Below are positions 1 through 9,323 of a DNA stretch of 64,000 bases, piece by piece; positions within the stretch are counted from its first letter, which is position 1; every line of letters begins with the position of its first letter. The notes beneath the pieces are model-generated. The model was not told where the DNA came from and did no database searches. It saw only the letters and a program-made list of their open reading frames with translations. Where the stretch lies: NCBI RefSeq assembly GCF_037126465.1, contig NC_088202.1:128106123-128170122 (forward strand). The letters are read 5' to 3'. A program made the position numbers and the translations under genes. The stretch is from Ornithodoros turicata (taxonomy: Eukaryota; Arthropoda; Arachnida; Ixodida; Argasidae).

Positions 1-212
1 GAATCTCGAATCTTTCGAATACTTTCTTTAAAAAAAAAGGTTTTAAAAGCGAGGGGGAATATACACTTCACTGAAACGTGTTTTGGCAGAATTTGATATC
101 TTTGCTTAATGAAAACAAATTAAATAATAGTTCACTTTCAGGAGAAAACATACCCATACAATTCTTCTTAAATGTAATTTATTTAACACGTTGTTCATCG
201 ACTACAGGAAAC

Positions 213-745
213 CAGGAATCGGAACCGGTATTTTTTTCGGTTCGGTTCAGGTTCAGCCATACTGGTTTGGTTCGGGTTTAGCTCAGCTGAACCGAAATTA
301 TCAGCTTGAACCGGTTCAGGTATACCGGTTCGGTTCGGGGTCGGCTCAGGGAGACACCCCCCGCCCTGCACATACACAGACAAAAAAAATCGGTCAGCGG
401 TCGGGACATTTACAGGGATTGGAACCGTTACTTGTTTCGGTCCCGGTTTAACCGATTCATGGGCAGTAATTTTGCTACATGAAAGCGAGCTGACGCTCCC
501 CGTACACGGTTGAGAAAAGTGTGAGATAGCCGTTTCAGGTGGGTCAAAAAAATCGGTCAGTAGTACAATTATTTCACCTCTGAACCGATTCCCGAACCGG
601 TAACCATATGAATTTTTTCGGTTCAGTTCCGGTTTGGTTCAGGACAAGCAAAAAAATTGTTCGGGTTCGGTTGGGTTCGGGTTCGTCAGAAAATAACGTT
701 TTTTTTCGGTTTTCGGTTCGGGTTCAGTTCCGGTTCCGATCCCTG
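213..745. mobile_element. hAT-type MITE with 8-bp TSD
   Basis: The insert is bounded by terminal inverted repeats CAGGAATCGGAACCGG (213-228) and the reverse complement of CAGGGATCGGAACCGG (730-745). The 8-bp duplication CAGGAAAC flanks it at 205-212 and 746-753. The related copy at 13774-14676 lacks this insert, so it supplies an empty site. The interior is a degenerate GGTTCGGTTC-like simple pattern without coding capacity. The 8-bp duplication and CAGG ends are typical of the hAT superfamily. Confidence 0.85.
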
Positions 746-1019
746 CAGGAAACACATAAACCTGTCGTGTCTGAATCCTGCCCATAAAACTAAGAAACAA
801 TCAAAAGCAATAAAACCATGTTACTTTTAAACTAGTAATGTAAGAGTTCCTGCCTGAACTCTTTCAATCCAGAGCAATGTAAACAAACGAACAAAAAAAA
901 CACATTTGAAAGTTTTATATTAAAGGTTATTATATAAAGGTTATTAAAGGTTAAAGTTATATATATTAAAATCATATTTATATATGAAAGAAGACATTTT
1001 TCTGAGTCTAGAACAGAAA

Positions 1020-1560
1020 TTTTGCTTTCGTCGCGCGAGCGGATTTCTCGGGAGCGAATTTAAACGGAGCGGCGAAGGGAGGACAGCTAGCGCCGCGCCG
1101 TGGCGAGCTGCCGAGCGGAGACACAACGGGCAACTTGACGCGACCACGGCCGGCTCAGCAACACGTCATCGTGACGTGTCGCCGAGCCGAGGAATCCCGC
1201 CAGGAGCATGCGCCGTAGGATCCCGCTTATGCGTTCGTCGGGAGTGGAAATCTCCATGACAGTAGCTTTCGCGTGATCTGCAGATTTCGGCAGTGGCGGC
1301 AGCCACAGCGCGAGCTCGCGGCATTACTTGCCATTGTGCAACACCGGTGACGTAACGGGGAACCGAAGTGCGGTCCGTACAGTTACACCATCGGCAGGGA
1401 AATATGCGCGGGAGAGGAGGAACGCGGAAGAGACATTTCCAGCGCGCGCTCCTCGCAGAGTGGAGCGATTTCGTCCGGAAAAATTTGTGGCATATTAGTT
1501 TCTCTGCGGGAAGAACAGTTTCCATCGAAGAAAAGTATGGGGGTTCGGGAAATTTCATAG
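1020..1560. other. CpG-rich segment, no gene recognised
   Basis: This stretch is clearly richer in GC and CpG than its AT-rich flanks. Short ORFs run through it on both strands, but none resembles a protein I know and no splice model suggests itself. It could be part of a repeat inserted into the older element or a CpG-rich 5' region of a gene outside the window. Confidence 0.3.
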
Positions 1561-2322
1561 CCCCTTTAATGCTGATTTTTGTTCAAAAACAGCAGCATTC
1601 TCACACGCTCATGGTCTATCCTACTGCGTTTTGTTATCAGCTATGACACCCGATGTGCTGAAGGGTCCATCTGACATTTCTGTCGATGGGGGTGCGATCA
1701 GGAACTTTTTAGGCCAATCAGGCTTTCGGAGGACTCCAATTTTGAAAAGAGACCAACAAACGTGGTTGATTGATTCGAAGGGTTCGATTCGCCGTTTTGA
1801 GCACTGGGATTCGGATTCACGGATTCGCTTGGACCATCCCCAGTATAAATGAAATATCGACGAAAGTGCACTCGATACACAACCTCTTAGTGGCGGCACT
1901 AATCAACTACCTTACCAGTAGAGTATAATCTATGACAGCAATATCTTGTTCCGCCGTTACAGTATAGGAAGTAAAGTTGTGAAGGAGTTCCAAAATGAAT
2001 TTGCGAAAAAGGCGTCTCCCTGGCAACCATGGTGGAATAGATATGGCGTGAGATATACAAACCTTCCAATACCTTGTGCTTCAAGAAAACGATACACGAT
2101 CAAACTTTATTGGCCAAATCGTAAAGGAAGTTCCGCAGACACGCGCTCGATAGGACTCTTATCCAGTTATCAGGTATCGGTTGCACCTACGTGACTGCTT
2201 TCTAATGGCACAGTGTTTACGCTCTGCTTTCGTGGTGGATAAGTTACCGCCAAATGCATATGAGGAGGAAGCAATCTTACAATTCTAGTAGTTCGTACAA
2301 GAGGCGGATCTAAGATATTTAT

Positions 2323-2339
2323 GGGGGGGGGGGGGGGGG
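2323..2339. repeat. G17 homopolymer
   Basis: A run of 17 G sits in a GGATCTAAGATATTTATG context. Similar 13-18 nt G or C runs recur in the window (16280, 16536, 35699, 40918, 51963, 54509). Confidence 0.9.
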
Positions 2340-2539
2340 CTCCTGCCCAGCAGCATCCTACTACACCACCTGCGGTCAAATGAAACCCTATGTAACGACA
2401 AGAGTTGAAGGGGAGTCAGGACACCTGGATCCCAGATCAGACTCTACCCCCTACGTGACTCGGGAATATTAAGGACTTCCAAGTTCGGGGTATCAGCAAA
2501 ATGTAGGACTATTCGAATATTCGAACTTTCCGGATACCG

Positions 2540-4895
2540 AAGCGAATGGCTGTATACTCTATACAAATTCCCAATCGAATACGGAATGCTATACTCGAAT
2601 TTCGAGTCCAAGGGCGGCCTCTTTCAAACCGAATCTGCAGCATACCTCACCAGGAGCGGACCAGATCTCGTACAAAGCACTTCAACATCTTCCCTATGCG
2701 GGGCGACTATGTCTCGTCCCGGCCAATCTCCTCACCACCTGGACTCCTTCCGCCCGATAGCCCTTACCAGCTGTGTGGGGAAGACCCTGGAACGAATGGT
2801 CTCCAACAGGCTCAGCTGGTACCTAGAGAGTACCGTTTTCTTTTCCCGGCCACAATGATGGGGTTTCGCCCAGGCAGGTCGTTACTTGATAGTGTTCTTA
2901 CCCTCGTCAGTGAAGTGCAACAAGCTCGTGCGGATGGCTTCCTGTCCGCCGCTGTTTTCCTAGACGTTAAGAAGGCGTACGACAGTGTGCAACATAAGAC
3001 AATTTTGCGAGCACTCCAAGATGATAACGTAGGAGTTCTCTTCCCGCCATGGCTCCGAGACTTCCTCACAGAGCGTTCTCTCTTTGTACGCACTACGGAC
3101 GGTGATACTGCTTCGCATCGCGTCCAACGAGGTGTCCCACAGGGTAGCGCACTCAGCCCCCTATTGTTTAATCTCGTCATGGCCTCTCTTTCAGCACAGC
3201 TGCCAAAACACACTCACGTTACACTCTATGCGGACCATATTTGTATTTGGACATCTGCCCTTCGTCGGGATGCGATCCAACGTCGTCTGCAAGGCTCCTT
3301 GGACACAATATGTCATTATCTCGCCGACCGAGGCCTAACGATCTCATCTGCCAAGACTGTAGCCATGGCCTTTTCAATGAAGTCATTTCACAAGTACCCA
3401 TTATCCCTTGCTGGGTCGCCCATCACATTTGTCTCAGCCTGCCGTTACTTGGGTTTTACCGTTGACCGAGGCTTGACATGGTCTCCTCACGTGACGGCAC
3501 TTGTTGCCAAAGCTTCAAGCCTGGTTAGCGTCCTTAAGCGTGTCGCAGGCGCGTCCTGGGGCCCCTCCTGCCATGGACTCCCACCGAGTTCATACGGCTC
3601 TTATCTTGGGCACGCAACGGTATAGCTTCTCTATCCTCCATGGAATCAGCCCCACCCAAGACCGAGAGCTTCTCAACCTTCAAGCCCGCAGCCTACGTGT
3701 CTGCCTAGGGGTCCCTCGGATAAGGGAGACCTACTCCGTCCTCGCAGAAGCTAGAGAACACCCTGTTCCTACTCTACGGGACTCAACCACCCTGCGCGTA
3801 TACGCCCGCTGTCTGACCCACCCTTCCCATCCCCTTTGTCAGATTGCAGAAAGCTGCCCTCCTTCCGCATTCGGTACTGCCATTGCCCGCCTAAGGGGTT
3901 TTCTCCCGCCAACGACATCTACTCCCTCCTTTGCGCCAGCTATGTGGACCCTTGAACGTCCCGTCATTCAACCTGCAATCCTGGACCTTCCTCGAAAACA
4001 CGAAGCTCCTCCAGAGCAGCCCATCAGCTCTCCTTGGCACATATCAACTCTACCTACCCTTGCTGTCGTCAAATCTTCACAGATGCATCTGTGATGCGTG
4101 ACACATCAGAGGGAGCCTTTTAAGTCGCAGATACGGACCACGAACAAGCCTACACATTGCCCTATACTGTGTCCTCTACTGAGGCGCAACTGTATGCCAT
4201 CTTCGCAGCCTTAGAGTACATTGCTGGCCTTCCACTTGAGAAGTCCTGGGTTGTCCTCACTGACAGCAGGGCGTCCCTCCTCCTTTTGCTGTCTTCCCAC
4301 CCCACCATCATACGTGACCTGCCCAGCATGATCATCCAGGCATACAATCGGCTCTGTGCAAATGGTCACGTTCTTTCTCTTCAATGGATTCCCGGTCATG
4401 TGAGCTTATCTGGTAACTCACGCGCAGATGTGACTGCACGACGTGCTTCACAAGTTGTGACTCGTGCTACCGTACATCTGACCCTTACTGTTTCTGCTTG
4501 TTGTATGTCCATACGCCGCCGGTGTGCTGCTCGGGCCCAAGCGTTCAGAGCTGAGGCTGCCTCATACAACAGTCACCTGCAATCAATCGACCCCGCAGTG
4601 GACTTCTTTATTACGTGTCGCTGCACTCGCCACGAGGAATGTACGTCTCTATGTACGTCTCTTCCTCACTTTGGAGTTCCCTTTCAGTAATTAATAAAAA
4701 AAATCACTGCACTCTTTAATGCACCGCCAGACGCATACGAAACGCGATAGCATTGCAGCAGAAGAAGGGCGATCCTTGCGCCGTGACCGTACATGACTTA
4801 CGTGCGGCGCAACCGCAAACCCGACCATATGTTGGCATGGGCCTCGTCCAGACGACGTAGGCGACATCATGTGAGATGCTCTGTGCAGCCACACT
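2540..4895 (+). pseudogene. Decayed RNase H-bearing LINE (I/R1-like) ORF2
   Basis: Reverse transcriptase blocks are spread over shifting frames: an SFRPIALTSCVGKTLERM-like block (2740-2830), then LDVKKAYDSV, a GVPQGSALSPLLFNLVM motif near 3130, and the catalytic box at 3230, which reads YADH instead of YADD. Frameshifts occur near 2850 and 3560. A downstream RNase H domain shows TDAS (about 4083), STEAQLYAI, LTDSRAS and GNSRAD, so all four acidic positions are present, but a TAA at 4121-4123 interrupts it. A last Cys/His-containing stretch runs to about 4890. Domain order RT then RNase H points to the I/R1 group of non-LTR retrotransposons. The copy cannot be active. Confidence 0.85.
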
Positions 4896-4897
4896 GA

Positions 4898-5155
4898 GCG
4901 ATCAGTGGCATGGCTGACAGCGTAAAAGCTTCCGTTCGTTGGTGGTAGCCAAGGTCGTGCGGATGATTTGGTTTGAATCTACCACCGGCTGTACTGTCTA
5001 AGGGATTCCTTGGGTTTTTGTGGCAGACTTCCCAGACGAATGATCCAGGACGCACACCAAACCCCCTGTGTCCCCCGTTCCTTCCTGCTGTCCTCTCTCC
5101 ACCTGTCCACGTCTGTGCGGTTGCTTCGAGGCGCTAACACGGAATTAAAAGAAAT
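4898..5155 (+). mobile_element. tRNA-headed SINE with CTTCGAGGCGCTAACAC tail
   Basis: A head containing GGTGGTAGCCAAGG and a degenerate box B (GGTTTGAATCTACC) is followed by a body and a tail rich in CCCCCTGTGTCCCC, ending GCGCTAACACGGAATTAAAA. The same tail recurs at 6753-6860 and 59030-59143, and a related head occurs on the minus strand at 36130-36360. It carries no ORF. Confidence 0.7.
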
Positions 5156-6411
5156 CACACATTAGGGCGTTTTAGCACATCGAGTGCGTTCCACAGAAAC
5201 AAAACAAATAGATATATACTGTAATGAAGAAATTAGTTTGAAACACATCGAAAACTCTGACCAGTGTTAATCACCCTTCTACAAATATATCACAAACATT
5301 TTAAAAAGAGGTTTACAGACCGACATGGCAAGTGTTGCGACATTTAGCTGCAAGTGTCAAAATTCTCCTCAGCATCAACAAAAGTGGCTAACAGCCGGCG
5401 CTCGAAATCGCTCGGCCTTCTGTGGTCGTATCGGTATTTTTATTTTACTTTTATTTTTGTTTCGCTGTCTCCTTCGTGGCTTCGTTTCTCGACTTGCAGG
5501 TTAGTGCCGAAGCCCTTTCTTGTCAAGTTTCACCTTGCCGGAAGCCCGCACCGCGGGTTAAGTCATGTAAGCTTATCGTTGCGTGCGCGAGTTTGACAGA
5601 AGCTCCCGTATGTGTGTTTCCTGTTACTGTTGTCGTGTGACACACAGTGAAACATTCACGTCATGTCCGCAATACGTCTTTCATTCTTTCTTTTCTTTCG
5701 TTCTCCAATCCAATCCACAACATCGCCTTCGTGAATATTGACAGCATGCGTTGCAACTCTTTGTTTATACGCACGTTTGCTGTTTCAAACCTGTACAGCC
5801 CGACCAGAAACCTGACTATCCATCTATGCGGGAAGCGGAAACCCATATGTTAACTTAAACGGTATCCCGAAACCCGATGCCTCTTCTCCGAGTGCGCAAC
5901 GGACGTCAGTGTAACACTGCGCTTGGTCAGACTACATTAGCCACAACAGGTGCCGGCAGTGACCAGATGTGCGTTTGCCTGGCCCCACAATGCCTCAGGG
6001 GTCGAGACTGCTGTTATACATTTGCTGCACGCTCATCTTCTCAAGTAAGTCAGTCTCCGTGCTTGCCGTTCTTGAAGAAAAAAATGCCTCGCATCACTCT
6101 TCGAACTGTGAAATTCCATTCACCTAATTATCCTCATAAAATTATTGATAGTATGTACGCGTGGTTGAGGGGTACATACGTGAGATTAAGATCGTTCATA
6201 ATAGTGAGACTTAGAACGGGGCGCAATTTTAGCGCACCCAATAAACGGGGCATACGCCGGACGCAAACGAAAGCAACGCGAGAGTTTTTTGAATGGGGTT
6301 TCCCTACCGAGAATTTGTAGCAGCACTCTTAAATGAAGCGACGCATAACACGCTCAACAACACAGACGATATCGCAACCTTCAGCCACTGTTTACTGCAT
6401 AAAATACAAAT
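5156..6411. other. No supported gene; one possible Cys-rich exon
   Basis: I see no transposon signature and no convincing ORF. The only candidate is 5950-6044 on the + strand: acceptor ACAACAG, an open Cys-rich stretch (C-x-C-x5-C-x5-CC) and a consensus donor GTAAGT. No partner exons were found. Confidence 0.3.
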
Positions 6412-6628
6412 AGTGATATTAAACGGTAGGAGCAACTTATTTATTTACACATGGTAAACAAGACTTTCGTGCACGAGACTGCACCTCTTCAGGTTACAAA
6501 ATTATGAACATGAACGTGGTACAGGCACATGTTCATAATTTTGTAACCTGAAGAGGTGCAGTCTCGTGCACGAAAGTCTTGTTTGCCATGTGTAAATAAA
6601 TAAGTTGCTCATGCCGTTTAATATCACT
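6412..6628. repeat. Long near-perfect hairpin (101-bp arms)
   Basis: Arm 6412-6512 is the reverse complement of 6528-6628 with three mismatches that I count, around a 15-nt loop. A transcript from either strand would fold into an almost perfect 101-bp duplex. There is no ORF and no clear target duplication. It may be a foldback MITE or an inverted duplication; its high arm identity suggests a recent origin or gene conversion. Confidence 0.9.
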
Positions 6629-6752
6629 CTTTGATTTACTTAACACCGGCAACTTTATACCGCCTTTTTTTTTTTTTTTGTTTATCAAATACACCAAGAA
6701 AAGCACTATTAAGCGGTAGCCGCAGTATTCATTTTGCGTGCGCAAGTTTTGG

Positions 6753-6860
6753 TCCCCCCTGTCCCCCACTCCTTCCTCTTGTCCTCTCTCCATGTGCCCA
6801 CATCTGTACGCCGGCCATAGCCATAGTTGCTTCGCGGCGCTAACACAGAAATAAAAAAAA
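6753..6860 (+). mobile_element. SINE 3' tail
   Basis: The segment GTCCCCCACTCCTTCCTC through GCGGCGCTAACACAGAAAT plus a poly-A run matches the tails at about 5070-5152 and 59030-59143. Only the 3' part is present. Confidence 0.7.
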
Positions 6861-7732
6861 GTTTTGGTCCCAAATGTCATGATTGACTCTATATTATGCT
6901 AAACGATGTGCCCTTCTTTTTACCGTTCTTTTCCGTGGGTCTAGCTCTTTCGCGACATATGTTGCGCAGCTCAAGGGCGACGTAGGTTCACTTTGAGGCG
7001 AGTTTGCGTACCCACGCTATTGTTGTAAAGTAGCGTGCGTCACCAAAATCCAAAGCACTGGTTTGGGTTCTGGGCATGCGCAGTTGTGACCCCCAATTCC
7101 ATTGGGGTCATAATTGAGCGCTCGCCCCTGTCACGTGGGCAGTCTTCAATGATCATCGAAACCAAAGGTCATCAAATATGCGCGTAACGCCATCAAGCGT
7201 GAAACGTGTCAACTTCCAAAGGGCATTTATCAATGAACCTCGCTTGGTAAGACTTGGTACGAATATAAATGCCGTCAGTGAACATTACGTGCTTACACGA
7301 ATTTTCGAAGGAACCCACAAAACCTCGTAGTTTCGGATTCTCCAAGGGCAAGTGACGTCACCGTCAGCTCTGGCGTCTGTCGCCTAGCAACGGCGCGCGT
7401 TTCCGCTCTCCACCACACGTTGGAAGACTTAAAAAAACTCTGTTGGCTAAAATTAATATACCGACCCGGCGCTGTGGTGTCAGTCACGATCACAGTTCTC
7501 TCGCGACGTAAAGACACGAATTATCGTAGCTTTTTCCTTGGCTAGGCAGTGGCCACTAAGGCTAGTCATGTTGCGCTTGGAAGTTAAATCACATCGACAT
7601 ATTCAGGATCCTGGTCATGTCATTCTTTCTGAAAATGCAGATTCTGGAGATGTTATTACTAATTTGTCGCGGTGTATCACACATGCTCAAGTCCAGATCA
7701 AGATCAAGTGACAGTACGACATCCGTGGTACG

Positions 7733-8768
7733 CAGGGGCGTCGGGAGAGGGCGGAAGAGGGGGCCGTCTCCCCCTGAGTTTTCGGTCCGAGGGTCCTGTC
7801 CCCCCTGAACTGTCGATTTGAGGGTCCGGGAACGCCATTTTCCATCTGTACGTGTCGTCCGAGACACACTTGCTTTCAGCTCAGTTACCGCGCTGAGTGA
7901 AAATGAACGCCCGAATAGGTACTGCTTGCGACATGGTTGTCTGGAATCGCCTTCCAGTAGTTGTGCAGTTGATATTTCCTTGGTTGCCATCGGAAATGTT
8001 GTTCCAATATTGTATTAAAGAAATACCATATGCTGCACGTGTTTATTACTCAAAATAAATGACCTTGCAACACCTGGAGATTTGAGCACCTGGATAAACC
8101 ACAGGGGGGTGCTGATTTCAGACAAGCGTGTCGCGAGCAGTACTATCCACCCAATTACCCTATATGATACTGTATGTGCGGACCTGCTGCGCGAGAAGTA
8201 GCGACACGCCATTTCAGTAGCCTTGCTTAGACGATACATGAAAACGCAGATTCCGCTGCAGCGAAGGACATCGAGTTGCTTTTGATCAACGCCGGGAAAC
8301 AGAAGAGGCTAGAAATGGAAAGTCTTATCCTGCGCCAAGGAGTCTTTAAGCAGTTCCGCTGGTGTGCTTGATTATTCATGTAACATATCTACTGTCTTTG
8401 CCTGAGCCATGACCACAACACTCGGCAGAACCTTTTTAGTGCAACAATAATGACACCAATTGACACGGTTGCGCTTTCGACGACAGCAAAAATAAAAAAT
8501 AAAGGAACACGCTACCGCTCGCTTACTTCTATTTGTCTTATCGCACTTGGTGAAACGATCAACCAATATTTCAGTTCGTGTTGCTCAAACGCGAATTTCT
8601 TTTTTGCCTCAAGGTAATCAAGAACGCGAGGTGGCCGTCGCATATTTGTTACGACCAACACAGTCATCGGATTGCATGGACGAGTCGTTTCTAATAAGCA
8701 CATCAATGGCTCCTCTGGCTGAGGTTAGGGCTCGCCTCCCCTGCCGTGAGGGACTTCCGACGCCCCTG
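7733..8768. mobile_element. hAT-type non-autonomous element, 1036 bp
   Basis: Ends CAGGGGCGTCGG (7733) and its reverse complement (to 8768) are flanked by the 8-bp duplication GTGGTACG at 7725-7732 and 8769-8776. A block at about 8540-8710 recurs at 53625-53795, which shows family-level repetition. The interior holds only short ORFs that I do not recognise as transposase. Confidence 0.85.
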
Positions 8769-8776
8769 GTGGTACG

Positions 8777-9250
8777 ATTACCTGAGAGGAGCTCAGCTCA
8801 TTTTATGCGATATGAGGCCTGCATACCACTGCCTCTACAATTGCACACTGCACAGAATTGACTATACAAGGGAAATTGGCTACTTTCGAGGCCGAAGAAC
8901 ACAAATTTTGTGTAATGTTACCTTAAGCAGTGATCCAACTATGTAGCGTGAAACAAACGTTCCATTTTGCTCGTTCGTTTGATGGTTGGTTATGAAGAAA
9001 GATATGGAAGTATTGTCCCAACTACCCACATTTTGCATGGGATCACCCCCGTTCTAGAGGAACAAGCGAACTCTCCGTGTGTCTTATGAGATCTCCCGTG
9101 TCCGCTTCGTTACTTGTGTTTCTGTGCCACTTGTGGCGTCCCCGTTTATACATGATCTCCGCAGACTCAATGAAATGCTGTCCGCTTCAATCATGGCTTC
9201 AAGTGAACTCCATCTGGTTTAGGACAACAACAACAACAACAGCTAGAGGC
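8777..9250. other. Upstream region of the mucin-like gene
   Basis: No gene or repeat boundary was recognised. A (CAA)n run at about 9222-9240 lies just before the proposed start codon. The promoter of the downstream gene should lie here or further upstream, but I see no unambiguous TATA box. Confidence 0.3.
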
Positions 9251-9323
9251 ATGACGATGGGATGGGGTGTAGCGTTACCACTTCATTTTGTTTTCGCCTT
9301 GTTGTTCTCTTTCTCTTATACTA
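9251..9323 (+). CDS. Exon 1: signal peptide
   Basis: ATG at 9251 opens 24 codons plus one base (phase 1). The peptide starts MTMGWGVAL and runs into a strongly hydrophobic core rich in F, L, V and A, then a polar SYT end, as expected of a secretory signal. The donor A/GTACTT is modest. The ATG at 9257 would shorten the leader by two residues. Confidence 0.6.

Larger units (their letters stand above)
1..1843 (-). mobile_element. Old inverted copy of a tandem-repeat DNA element, interrupted twice
   Basis: Positions 1-212 and 746-840 match, in reverse orientation, the 3' half of the element at 13774-14676. About 1690-1843 matches that element's tandem-repeat unit and its outer end (reverse of TAGGGATGGGCC). 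The copy is therefore inverted, cut by the window edge on the left, and interrupted by a MITE (213-745) and by a GC-rich block (about 841-1689). No product is encoded. The relationship is seen directly by comparing the two stretches; the exact inner boundaries are approximate. Confidence 0.6.

Noticed and set aside
191..451. ORFs in 78-451
   Set aside because: They translate the degenerate GGTTCGG pattern of the MITE.
5877..6320. 147-codon ORF
   Set aside because: Composition is irregular, no motif, and a consensus donor lies inside it; at most a small exon is plausible.
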